64,000 bases of DNA, taken from NCBI RefSeq assembly GCF_014334055.1, contig NZ_CP060490.1:806001-870000 (forward strand), given 5' to 3'. Shown here one piece after another: positions 25,648-32,609 of this stretch. This DNA is from Oscillibacter hominis (GTDB lineage: Bacteria > Bacillota > Clostridia > Oscillospirales > Oscillospiraceae). Numbering within the stretch: position 1 is the first letter of the stretch; the number at the start of each line of letters is the position of its first letter. The position numbers and the translations under genes were made by a program. The notes below the pieces were generated by a model. The model was given only the letters and a program-made list of their open reading frames with translations, did not search any database and was not told the DNA's origin.

Positions 25648-26397
25648 ATGGCCATTTTTATAACCGGTGATACGCACGGTGATTTCAGCAGGCTCCTGCC
25701 TGCAGCATTCCATGAGCAACGTGACCTGACCAAAGAGGATTACCTCATCATCTGTGGAGACTTCGGCGGTGTCTGGGATGGCGGCGATGCGGAGCAGCAG
25801 TGGCTGGACTGGCTGGAGACCAGGTCCTTTACCACGCTGTTCGTCAGCGGAAACCATGAAAACTATGATCTGCTCCGCAACTATCCAATCAGCCAATGGC
25901 ACGGCGGCTTGGTACAGGCCATACGCCCCAGCGTCCTGCATCTGATGCGGGGCCAGCTTTATAACATCTGCGGAAAGCGGATATTTACCATGGGCGGCGC
26001 CAGCAGCCACGATATCCGGGACGGCATTCTGGAACCAGATAATCCGGACTATGAGCGAAAGCTGTGGCAGCTCAACGCCGCAGGCGCTCTCTACCGAGTC
26101 AATCACCGCTCCTGGTGGAAAGAGGAACTGCCCGGCGAGGACGAATACCGGACCGCAAGAGAAGCACTGGACAAAACAGGTTGGGACTTGGACTACATCA
26201 TCACCCACTGCTGCCCCAGTAGCATTCAGGACACATTCAGCGGCGGATTGTTCCAACGGGATGCCCTGACAGACTTTCTCGATGAGGTTCGAGAGCGATG
26301 CCGATTCCAATACTGGTTTTTCGGACACTACCACGAAAACATGGTGGTAGAGAAAGAGTTCGTAATGCTCTATAATCAGATTATCCGACTGAAATGA
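25648..26397 (+). CDS. Calcineurin-like metallophosphatase
   Basis: A 249-residue cytosolic protein; ATG at 25648 chosen because GGGAG lies 7 bases upstream (an in-frame ATG at 25624 also exists). It has the metal-binding motifs ITGDTHGD, ICGDFGGVWDGG, SGNHENYD, MGGASSHD, THCCPSS and GHYHENM. The GDFGGVW variant and length match a family of small phosphoesterases often carried by phages and conjugative elements. The substrate is unknown. It directly follows recombinase 2 (20-base gap), so it belongs to the same transcript and is the last gene before the likely element end. Confidence 0.88.
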   Translation: MAIFITGDTHGDFSRLLPAAFHEQRDLTKEDYLIICGDFGGVWDGGDAEQQWLDWLETRSFTTLFVSGNHENYDLLRNYPISQWHGGLVQAIRPSVLHLMRGQLYNICGKRIFTMGGASSHDIRDGILEPDNPDYERKLWQLNAAGALYRVNHRSWWKEELPGEDEYRTAREALDKTGWDLDYIITHCCPSSIQDTFSGGLFQRDALTDFLDEVRERCRFQYWFFGHYHENMVVEKEFVMLYNQIIRLK

Positions 26398-26399
26398 TG

Positions 26400-26444
26400 A
26401 GTGGAGGCGCACTGGCGATTGGCTAATGTGTCTCCACTTTCTAT
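26400..26444 (+). terminator. Terminator after the metallophosphatase
   Basis: GTGGAG pairs with CTCCAC, extended imperfectly by GCGCAC/ATGTGT, followed by TTTCTATTT. Confidence 0.6.
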
Positions 26445-26570
26445 TTAAGTAAGTTTTTCACAAGCTCAGGCATAAATCTTTGTCCGGGTTCACGAATAGC
26501 TTTCCCGACTACGTTATGCCATTGTGTTGACGCAGGCTACGCCCAAGACAAAAAACAGGAGGAAACAAAC

Positions 26571-26615
26571 ATGACGATTGATAGCGCAAAGGATCTTCAA
26601 ATGAAAGGCTCGTAA
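26571..26615 (+). pseudogene. 14-codon ORF with strong ribosome site, possible truncated target gene
   Basis: ATG at 26571 has AGGAGG 8 bases upstream but the frame reads only MTIDSAKDLQMKGS before TAA. A strong translation start on so short a frame suggests the first codons of a gene cut by insertion at the element boundary, or a leader peptide. I cannot identify the original gene. The rest of the gap 26616-26930 holds a terminator and a repeat listed separately, plus an imperfect hairpin near 26770-26792. Confidence 0.35.
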
Positions 26616-26824
26616 AATTGGTCTATTGGAATTGACGTTTTATGTATTTTCACGTATACTTAATTTACAGATTCACGCGCACATTTACAGATCATTCATC
26701 CGTCATCACAAGATGCTGGGGGTTCGAATTGCAAAACGGAAAATCGAGCCTCAAAAGCCCGCAAACCCTTGCGACACAAGACTTTGCTCCTGCATCTTTT
26801 CTGTCAACACCCGACAATTGAGAA

Positions 26825-26852
26825 GACCGTCGACTTTTGTCGGCGGTCTTTT
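26825..26852 (+). terminator. Intrinsic terminator in the boundary region
   Basis: GACCGTCGAC pairs with GTCGGCGGTC (one mismatch-type G-U) around TTTT, followed by TTTT. No convincing gene ends just before it, which fits a truncated transcript unit. Confidence 0.75.
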
Positions 26853-26900
26853 GCTTTGCCTGTATTCATGCAAGGCTGAGGATTTTGAGACACTCAGAAA

Positions 26901-26917
26901 TCCTATAATTACACTCC
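26901..26917 (+). repeat. 17-bp direct repeat, left copy
   Basis: TCCTATAATTACACTCC, identical to 28087-28103. A hairpin (AGGATTT...AAATCCT, 26879-26904) abuts it, its 3' arm running into the repeat. The two copies bracket the RelA/SpoT-domain gene. Confidence 0.8.
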
Positions 26918-26930
26918 AACACAAAATCAG

Positions 26931-26959
26931 GTGACAGAATCAGATTTCCATAGTATAAT
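26931..26959 (+). promoter_or_regulatory. Promoter of the RelA/SpoT-domain gene
   Basis: GTGACA (26931-26936), 17 bp, TATAAT (26954-26959), 45 bases before the GTG start. Confidence 0.75.
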
Positions 26960-27003
26960 TAATAAAATTGGAATTTCTTAATCTTTGAGAGAAGGATAAA
27001 TTA

Positions 27004-28035
27004 GTGGCAAGATGGAAAGAAGTTGAATTTTCAAGATCGCAAATTATTAAGGCAGGAAAAACCATTCGTAAAACCGAGGCTTCTGAAGAGGAAATTGCTC
27101 AAGCGACTACTATAATTAACAACTGGCGAGCAGCCCATGCCTATCCTCTTCATGTTATCTATATACACTTACGTGGTATGGCAGCAAATAGGCAAGATAT
27201 AGTTGTTGCTGAGCGGTTGAAACGTTTGGATTCTATTGTAGCTAAGCTGAAACGTCAACCTACTATGAGTTTGTGGGAAATGCAAGATTTGGGTGGCTGT
27301 AGATTTATAGTTCCAACCGTGCCAGAAGTCTATCAGTATGCGAAAAAATATAAGTCTTCACGAATTAGACATCAGTATATCGAGACTTATGACTACATAC
27401 AAAGCCCTAAAACATCTGGCTATCGAAGTTTACATTTAGTATTTCGTTTTAACAGTGACACAAAAGAAACTTATAATCGAAATATGTTAATAGAACTTCA
27501 ATTTCGCACACATTTACAACATGTTTGGGCAACTGCAGTAGAAACCATTGGCTTATTTACAAAACAGGCACTAAAAGCCGGGCAAGGAGATGCAGAGATT
27601 AAGCGTTTTTTTGTTCTGATTTCTTCGTTATTTGCAATAAGAGAAAATTGTCCTGTTGTTCCCAACACACTTAATGAGGTAAATGAGCTTATTGCAGAAA
27701 TCGAACAAATAAATGATGATCGCCATTTATTAGACATGTTGAAAGCAATTCGAGTAGCAGTTGATCATGAAGAGGATGAGCGTTTAGATAAAAAAGGCTA
27801 TTATATTCTGATTTTTAATTATAACACTAAACGGTTACGCATTAAGTATTTTTTGCCTGGTGACATTGAAGAGGCGAACAAAATGTATAGCCAAATCGAA
27901 GCTACACGAGCTGACGCCCAGATTGACGCTGTGCTGGTTCGCGCTGCATCATTTAAAAGCCTGAAGGTAGCTTATCCAAACTATTTCTTGGATATTGGGG
28001 AATTTGTCGATATTGTTATGGAATATTTAGGATAA
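27004..28035 (+). CDS. RelA/SpoT nucleotidyltransferase-domain protein (solo, candidate toxSAS-like)
   Basis: A 343-residue protein; GTG start at 27004 with AGAAGGA 8 bases upstream. The RelA/SpoT synthetase-type domain is about 40-185: WRAAHAYPLHVIYIHLR, DLGGCRFIVPTV (95-106), GYRSLHLVF (139-147) and ELQFRTHLQHVWA (164-176). There is no HD hydrolase, TGS or ACT domain, so it is not a housekeeping Rel. About 150 residues of unassigned C-terminal part follow. The gene is much richer in A+T than its neighbours, has its own promoter, and lies between 17-bp direct repeats, all pointing to recent transfer. Solo proteins of this superfamily include small alarmone synthetases and toxSAS/CapRel phage-defence toxins; which applies here is undetermined. 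Confidence 0.85.
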   Translation: MARWKEVEFSRSQIIKAGKTIRKTEASEEEIAQATTIINNWRAAHAYPLHVIYIHLRGMAANRQDIVVAERLKRLDSIVAKLKRQPTMSLWEMQDLGGCRFIVPTVPEVYQYAKKYKSSRIRHQYIETYDYIQSPKTSGYRSLHLVFRFNSDTKETYNRNMLIELQFRTHLQHVWATAVETIGLFTKQALKAGQGDAEIKRFFVLISSLFAIRENCPVVPNTLNEVNELIAEIEQINDDRHLLDMLKAIRVAVDHEEDERLDKKGYYILIFNYNTKRLRIKYFLPGDIEEANKMYSQIEATRADAQIDAVLVRAASFKSLKVAYPNYFLDIGEFVDIVMEYLG

Positions 28036-28086
28036 AGCCTCTTGCCTACAGCCTGTAAACCATTGATATTATAGGGTTTCTTTAAG

Positions 28087-28103
28087 TCCTATAATTACAC
28101 TCC
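28087..28103 (+). repeat. 17-bp direct repeat, right copy
   Basis: TCCTATAATTACACTCC, identical to 26901-26917. Here an upstream ATTATAGG (28068-28075) pairs with its CCTATAAT, so this copy too is the 3' arm of a hairpin (28068-28095). Confidence 0.8.
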
Positions 28104-28111
28104 GACCAATT

Positions 28112-28147
28112 GGAGCATCCTTATGGGATGCTCCGATTTTTATTTTC
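28112..28147 (+). terminator. Terminator after the RelA/SpoT gene, first
   Basis: GGAGCATCC pairs with GGATGCTCC, then GATTTTTATTTT. It lies just right of the 17-bp repeat. Confidence 0.88.
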
Positions 28148-28157
28148 TCTTAATTTT

Positions 28158-28182
28158 GCTGCACTAACTATGCAGCTTTTTT
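28158..28182 (+). terminator. Second, adjacent terminator
   Basis: GCTGCA pairs with TGCAGC around a 7-base loop, then TTTTTT. Confidence 0.75.
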
Positions 28183-28236
28183 CATTTATGAGCTGTATGC
28201 GGAGGGAACTTGCCCTTACTACACAGGAGGCCGCAT

Positions 28237-28404
28237 ATGGCTGAAGAGTTCATCCATACAGGGTTCCGGGCCCGCCCGGCATATGGGAAACCCACTCCAG
28301 ATACCGCCAACCCCCGGAAGATGAGGGTGCTTGGGGAAATCTCCAGTCCAAGTCAATTGCAGTTCAGCACTATTACGCCCAGTGCGGGAGAGGTGTTCCT
28401 GTAG
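28237..28404 (+). CDS. Small hypothetical protein
   Basis: A 55-residue frame, MAEEFIHTGFRARPAYGKPT to the end TPSAGEVFL. ATG has an ideal AGGAGG 6 bases upstream and the frame is followed within 16 bases by a strong terminator, so it looks like a real gene. It has no cysteines, signal peptide or membrane segment, and I recognise no family. Confidence 0.55.
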   Translation: MAEEFIHTGFRARPAYGKPTPDTANPRKMRVLGEISSPSQLQFSTITPSAGEVFL

Positions 28405-28419
28405 AGCGAGGCAATCAAA

Positions 28420-28449
28420 GGGCGCGGACATATCCGTCCGCGCCCTTTT
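28420..28449. terminator. Bidirectional terminator between the small gene and the feo operon
   Basis: GGGCGCGGA pairs with TCCGCGCCC; TTTT follows on the plus strand and TTTG on the minus strand. It serves the convergent ends of the 55-residue gene and the first feo operon. Confidence 0.85.
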
Positions 28450-28451
28450 GC

Positions 28452-28595
28452 TTATTTGCAGTGGCAGCATCCGACGCAGTCGCCGCCGCAGGAGCAGCCG
28501 CCCTTGCCGTGCTTTTTGTTGTAGACGCCCCGGGCCACAATTGAAAAGAAGGCCGTCAAGACGAGAAGGCCGATGAGGATGGTGGGCAAATTCAT
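28452..28595 (-). CDS. FeoB-associated Cys-rich membrane protein
   Basis: A 47-residue protein with one membrane helix (LPTILIGLLVLTAFFSIVA) and a Cys-rich tail (GGCSCGGDCVGCCHCK). Start supported by AAGGAGAG 5 bases upstream. It lies 20 bases after feoB on the same strand. This matches the FeoB-associated Cys-rich family, thought to assist ferrous iron transport, in the role FeoC has elsewhere. Its mechanism is unknown. Confidence 0.85.
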   Translation of the reverse strand: MNLPTILIGLLVLTAFFSIVARGVYNKKHGKGGCSCGGDCVGCCHCK

Positions 28596-28615
28596 AAATT
28601 CTCTCCTTTCAAAGC

Positions 28616-30793
28616 TCAGCTGTTACCGGAGACCGCGGCCTCCACAGCGCTGACGGTGAGGATGTTGTTGTATGTGTTCTTGCGGAACAGCATGTAGAGC
28701 AGGAGCACAAGGGTTGCGGCCGCGGCCGCAGTGCCCAGCCCGAGGCCGACCTCACCGGTGATCAGCCCGCCAAGCTGGTAGACAATCAGAGAGGCCAGAT
28801 AGGCAAAGCCGCACATGTAGCCGATTGCGGCCCAGGTCCACCTGGCATTGTTCATCTCCCGCTTGATGGCGCCTATGGCGGCGAAGCAGGGGGCGCACAG
28901 CAAGTTGAAGATCATGAAGGAGTAAGCGGAGATGGCGGTATAATGGGCGCCGACAGCGGCAAGCAGCGCCGCGTCGTCCTCAGCGACCTCCTCGCCGATA
29001 TGGAACAGGACGCCGAAAGTGGACACCACATTCTCCTTGGCGATGAGCCCTGTGAAGGTGGCCACGGTGGACTGCCAGTCGCCAAATCCCAGGGGGGCAA
29101 ACAGGAAGCAAACGGCGCTGCCCACAGCAGCCAGCAGGGAGGAGTTGTTGTCCTCCACCATGCCGAAGGAGCCGCCGGTAAAGCCAAAGCCCTGGAGGAA
29201 CCACAAAATGACGGAGGAAGCCAGGATGATGGTGCCGGCACGCTTGATGAAGGACCAGCCCCGCTCCCAGGTGGCGCGCAGCACGTTTCCCGCCGCGGGC
29301 ACATGGTAGGCGGGCAGTTCCATGACAAAGGGAGCGGGGTCGCCGGCAAAGCCCCTGGTCTTCTTCAGGATGATGCCGGAGAGGATGATGGCGGCCACGC
29401 CGATGAAGTAGGCGGAGACGGCAACCAGTCCGCTGCCATGGAACAGGGCGCCCGCGAACAGGCCGATGATGGGCATCTTGGCGCCACAGGGGACGAAGCA
29501 GGTGGTCATAATGGTCATCCGGCGATCCCGTTCATGTTCAATGGTGCGGGAGGCCATGACGCCAGGCACGCCGCAGCCGGAGCCGATCAGCATGGGGATG
29601 AAGCTCTTGCCGCTGAGTCCGAACTTGCGGAAAATCCGGTCCATGATGAAGGCCACCCGGGCCATATAGCCGACGTCTTCCAGCACGGCCAGCATCAGGA
29701 ACAGCACCAGCATCTGGGGCACAAAGCCCAGGACCGCGCCCACGCCGGCCACAATGCCGTCGGACACCAGGCCCACCAGCCACTCCGCGCAGCCCCAGCT
29801 CTCCAACAGCGCCCGGGATCCGGCCTGAAGCCACTCGGCGCCCAGCACGTCGTTGGTCCAGTCGGTGAGGAAGGTACCAAACGGACCCATGGCGACCCAA
29901 TAGACCAGGAACATGGCAATTGCGAAAATGGGCAGGGCCAGAACGCGATTGGTGACGACTTTGTCAATTTTGTCAGAAACGGACAGGCTGTGCTTGGGGG
30001 CCTTTTTCCGCACGGCCCGCTCCACCACGCTGTTGATGTAGGCGTAGCGCTGGTTGGTGATGATGCTCTCGGCGTCGTCATCCAACTCCTGTTCGCATTC
30101 GGCGATATGTCCCTCCAGATGTTCGCTCAGGCTGCTGCTCAGATTCAGCTCTGAGAGAACCTTATCGTCCCGCTCAAAGACTTTGATGGCATACCAGCGG
30201 AGGAAGCGGTCGTCCATTTTTCCCGCGATGGACTCCTCAATGTGGGCTATGGCGTGCTCCACGCTTCCAGTGAAGACATGGGGCAGTATGCCGGCGGAAG
30301 CGTGCTGCCGGGCAAGAGAGACTGCGGCGTCCGCCGCCTCGATGCCGCCCTCGCCTTTCAGGGCACTCATGGCCAGCACCTCACAGCCCAGGGCTTCGCC
30401 CAGCTTTTTCAGGTTGATCTGATCCCCGTTTTTCCGCACCAGGTCCATCATGTTCACCGCCACCACGACGGGCAGACCTAACTCGATGAGCTGCGTGGTC
30501 AGGTAGAGGTTGCGCTCGATGTTGGTGCCGTCCACGATATTCAGTATGGCGTCCGGCTGTTCGCCCACGAGATAGCTCCGGGCCACTACTTCTTCCAGCG
30601 TATAGGGGGAAAGGGAATAGATGCCGGGCAGATCCTGGATGACCACGCCCCTATGGCCTTTGAGCCTGCCCTCCTTCTTCTCCACCGTGACACCGGGCCA
30701 GTTTCCCACATACTGATTGGAGCCGGTCAGGGCATTGAACAGTGTGGTTTTCCCGCAGTTCGGATTGCCTGCCAGCGCGATTTTGAGTTCCAT
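28616..30793 (-). CDS. feoB: Ferrous iron transporter B, first copy
   Basis: A 725-residue protein. The N-terminal GTPase domain has G1 GNPNCGKT (residues 9-16), G3 DLPG, G4 NMMD and G5-like MSAL. The helical guanine-dissociation-inhibitor region follows, and from about 280 the polytopic membrane part with Gate motifs (MLIGSGCGVPGVMASRT, then CFVPCGAKMPIIGLFAG). It imports Fe2+ across the cytoplasmic membrane. GGGAG before the ATG supports the start. It is in an operon with two feoA genes upstream and the Cys-rich partner downstream. An operator-like GTTAG-N6-CTAAC site lies 25 bases before its start, so it may also be expressed separately. Confidence 0.95.
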   Translation of the reverse strand: MELKIALAGNPNCGKTTLFNALTGSNQYVGNWPGVTVEKKEGRLKGHRGVVIQDLPGIYSLSPYTLEEVVARSYLVGEQPDAILNIVDGTNIERNLYLTTQLIELGLPVVVAVNMMDLVRKNGDQINLKKLGEALGCEVLAMSALKGEGGIEAADAAVSLARQHASAGILPHVFTGSVEHAIAHIEESIAGKMDDRFLRWYAIKVFERDDKVLSELNLSSSLSEHLEGHIAECEQELDDDAESIITNQRYAYINSVVERAVRKKAPKHSLSVSDKIDKVVTNRVLALPIFAIAMFLVYWVAMGPFGTFLTDWTNDVLGAEWLQAGSRALLESWGCAEWLVGLVSDGIVAGVGAVLGFVPQMLVLFLMLAVLEDVGYMARVAFIMDRIFRKFGLSGKSFIPMLIGSGCGVPGVMASRTIEHERDRRMTIMTTCFVPCGAKMPIIGLFAGALFHGSGLVAVSAYFIGVAAIILSGIILKKTRGFAGDPAPFVMELPAYHVPAAGNVLRATWERGWSFIKRAGTIILASSVILWFLQGFGFTGGSFGMVEDNNSSLLAAVGSAVCFLFAPLGFGDWQSTVATFTGLIAKENVVSTFGVLFHIGEEVAEDDAALLAAVGAHYTAISAYSFMIFNLLCAPCFAAIGAIKREMNNARWTWAAIGYMCGFAYLASLIVYQLGGLITGEVGLGLGTAAAAATLVLLLYMLFRKNTYNNILTVSAVEAAVSGNS

Positions 30794-30817
30794 GGATAAT
30801 CTCCCTTCCTGATTTTA

Positions 30818-30833
30818 GTTAGCATATACTAAC
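30818..30833 (-). promoter_or_regulatory. DtxR-type operator before feoB
   Basis: GTTAGCATATACTAAC, form GTTAG-N6-CTAAC, identical in its arms to the two sites at 31327 and 31363. It lies in the 63-base gap between feoA and feoB and extends to TAGTTAG/CTAACTA. Confidence 0.8.
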
Positions 30834-30856
30834 TACTTGGCTCAAAAAAAGCGGCC

Positions 30857-31078
30857 TCAGCCGATTTCAATCATCTCCGCATCGGCCTTGCGTACGCTCA
30901 GCTCATAGCCGCGTACGTTCAGCTCCATGGGATCGCCCAGCGGAGCCACTTTGCGCACGTGGATTTCCACGCCGCGGGTGATGCCCATATCCATAATCCT
31001 GCGCTTGACGGCACCCGCACCGTGGAGTTTCAGTACGACTGCGGTCTCGCCCACCTTGGCGTCTTTCAATGTTTTCAT
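30857..31078 (-). CDS. feoA: FeoA-domain protein
   Basis: A 73-residue SH3-like FeoA protein: VKRRIMDMGITRGVEIHVRKVAPLGDPMELNVRGYELSVR contains the usual LGDP and RGYEL hallmarks (quoted in part). It is thought to bind and stimulate FeoB in the cytoplasm. It lies 63 bases upstream of feoB and 15 after the other feoA, in one operon. Confidence 0.93.
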   Translation of the reverse strand: MKTLKDAKVGETAVVLKLHGAGAVKRRIMDMGITRGVEIHVRKVAPLGDPMELNVRGYELSVRKADAEMIEIG

Positions 31079-31093
31079 TCTCCATTCGCCTCC

Positions 31094-31306
31094 TTAAATC
31101 ATAATCCGGTTTGCCATGGTTTTGTCCAGTGCGATGCGGCTGTCCTTTACCTGAAGAATCAGATTTCCGGCAAGTTCGCTGACCACAGTCACTGTGCCGT
31201 CCACCACAAACCCCAGTTCCGCCAGGTGCTGGCGCACCTCGTCTTTCCCGGTTACTTTCCGGATGATCACCGTTTCGCCTGTTTTTGCCATCGTCAAAGG
31301 TATCAT
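31094..31306 (-). CDS. feoA: FeoA-domain protein, operon-first copy
   Basis: A 70-residue FeoA-like protein (MIPLTMAKTGETVIIRKVTG, HLAELGFVVDGTVTVVSELA). It lacks the LGDP/RGYEL hallmarks and has DSRIALDKTMANRIMI instead, as in the second FeoA type of clostridial double-feoA operons. It is the first gene of the operon and lies directly behind two GTTAG-N6-CTAAC operators. Confidence 0.9.
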   Translation of the reverse strand: MIPLTMAKTGETVIIRKVTGKDEVRQHLAELGFVVDGTVTVVSELAGNLILQVKDSRIALDKTMANRIMI

Positions 31307-31326
31307 TTTGCCTCCCTCCTCAAATG

Positions 31327-31342
31327 GTTAGCCAAGACTAAC
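31327..31342. promoter_or_regulatory. DtxR-type operator 1 of the feo promoter region
   Basis: GTTAGCCAAGACTAAC, 20 bases before the first feoA. Confidence 0.82.
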
Positions 31343-31362
31343 AATACGGGGTTTTGATGGGA

Positions 31363-31378
31363 GTTAGTGTAAGCTAAC
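31363..31378. promoter_or_regulatory. DtxR-type operator 2 of the feo promoter region
   Basis: GTTAGTGTAAGCTAAC, 36 bases centre-to-centre from operator 1. It lies between the divergent feo operon and the DtxR-family gene, so it could control both. Confidence 0.82.
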
Positions 31379-31441
31379 TCCCTGGATGACTACTAATATA
31401 ATCCGGATGTGTTTTTTTGTCAAGCCCTCTTTTGTGATTTC

Positions 31442-31470
31442 TTGCCAAATGAAAAGGTTTGTGGTAACCT
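31442..31470 (+). promoter_or_regulatory. Probable promoter of the DtxR-family gene
   Basis: TTGCCA (31442-31447), 17 bp, TAACCT (31465-31470). The -10 is weak. No GTTAG site overlaps it directly. Confidence 0.5.
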
Positions 31471-31505
31471 GTAGAAAAATCGGCGGATTCAAGGAGAATC
31501 TGATT

Positions 31506-31877
31506 ATGAATATTTATGAATCATCTGAAAACTATTTGGAGGCCATCCTCAGGCTGGAGGAGCAGATGGGCTCTGTGCGCTCCGTCGACGTGGCAAATGC
31601 TCTGAATTTTACAAAACCCAGCGTCAGCGTGGCAATGAAAAAGCTGCGCCAGAGCGGATTTATTGAAATTTGCGGCGACGGGTCCATTCAGCTCCAGCCC
31701 TCCGGACGGGAGATTGCAGAGCGGATCTATGAGCGCCACCGCCTGCTGACGGAGTTCTTCGTCCGGCTGGGGGTGGACCCTGAGGTGGCGGCGTCGGACG
31801 CCTGCAAGGTGGAACACGATCTCAGTGACGAAACCTTCCAGAAGATCAAGGAACATGCATTGAACAAGAAAATATGA
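31506..31877 (+). CDS. DtxR/MntR-family metal-dependent repressor
   Basis: A 123-residue protein; ATG at 31506 with AAGGAG 9 bases upstream. The winged helix is at 1-65 (SVRSVDVANALNFTKPSVSVAMKKL) and the metal-binding dimerisation domain at 66-123. The ligand region reads DACKVEHDLS, with Cys100, Glu103 and His104, plus His78 in YERHRLL. A cysteine at this place is the pattern of iron-type DtxR/IdeR, where MntR has glutamate, so Fe2+ sensing is likely. There is no SH3 domain. It is divergent from feoAAB across two GTTAG-N6-CTAAC sites and is their probable repressor. Confidence 0.9.
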   Translation: MNIYESSENYLEAILRLEEQMGSVRSVDVANALNFTKPSVSVAMKKLRQSGFIEICGDGSIQLQPSGREIAERIYERHRLLTEFFVRLGVDPEVAASDACKVEHDLSDETFQKIKEHALNKKI

Positions 31878-31880
31878 AAA

Positions 31881-31912
31881 CCAGCCTGCTGCGACTGCGG
31901 CAGGCTGGTTTT
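31881..31912 (+). terminator. Terminator after the DtxR-family gene
   Basis: CCAGCCTGC pairs with GCAGGCTGG, flanked by AAAA and TTTT. The next 115 bases hold nothing I can support. Confidence 0.88.
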
Positions 31913-32028
31913 CGTTGGGAGCTGGACTCACAGGGCATGACATACGTCTGAAATCCATATGAGGGAAAAAGGAGGTGAGCAGGGAAGCAAAGCCACGCGG
32001 TCCTCCGTTTAAAAAATCGGATACGATC

Positions 32029-32448
32029 TCATTCCACCACAGAGCCGTCGGGGCGCAAGGTGATGATCTGCCAGGGGATGAACTTTTCGCTGCCGAGCAG
32101 CGCGGCTCTGACTGCCGCGGCCAAAGCGTCGCAGCAGGCGGATTCCATGCGGACCAGAGTGACGGTCTTGACGTCGTTTTCGGCAATCAGTGTGCTGAGC
32201 TTTTCAAGATAGTCGGAGTGCTCCGCGTCGGGACAGCCGATCAAAACCGTGCGGCTGCGGACAAAGCGCTGATGGAACTCACTGCAGGTGTAAGCGGTGC
32301 AGGAGGCGGCGATCAGCAGATGAGTGTTGTCAAAGGCGCCTGGTTCCCCGCTCAGGCGGCAGATGGGGATGGGCGGGCGGCCGGGACGGAATTGGGGAAA
32401 CTGGGGCGGATGGCCGCAGGCCCCGCAGCCGGCGCAGGTTTTTTCCAT
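32029..32448 (-). CDS. Cys-rich redox or iron-sulfur type protein
   Basis: A 139-residue protein; the ATG at 32448 (MEKTCAGCGACGHPP) is chosen for its AGAGGAGG ribosome site, although the frame is open further upstream. The N-terminus has a CxxCxxC cluster. The C-terminal part (RTVLIGCPDAEHSDYLEKLSTLIAENDVKTVTLVRMESACC) resembles the tail of a group of anaerobe ferredoxin-like proteins with LIGCP and CC motifs. That assignment comes from memory of the motifs and needs a profile search. Its place next to the iron regulator fits a role in redox or iron metabolism. Confidence 0.6.
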   Translation of the reverse strand: MEKTCAGCGACGHPPQFPQFRPGRPPIPICRLSGEPGAFDNTHLLIAASCTAYTCSEFHQRFVRSRTVLIGCPDAEHSDYLEKLSTLIAENDVKTVTLVRMESACCDALAAAVRAALLGSEKFIPWQIITLRPDGSVVE

Positions 32449-32609
32449 ATGACGCCTCCTCTCTAAGATGCACTCATTGTAGCATACCTCCGTCAAAATG
32501 CATGTTGCTTATGCAACCGGAATAGCTGGAAACAGTTGGAGCGCAAAGAGCGGTTGTAATTTATAGAAAATATGATACAATCACAACTGTTGAGATGGGA
32601 GGCGTGCCG

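Noticed and set aside
26712..26732. tRNA-like GGTTCGAAT T-loop sequence in the boundary gap
   Set aside because: No acceptor stem, anticodon arm or D arm can be built around it. It could at most be a remnant of an attachment site.
28943..30154. 403-codon frame opposite feoB
   Set aside because: Antisense shadow of the first feoB, His/Gly/Ala-rich with no start signal.
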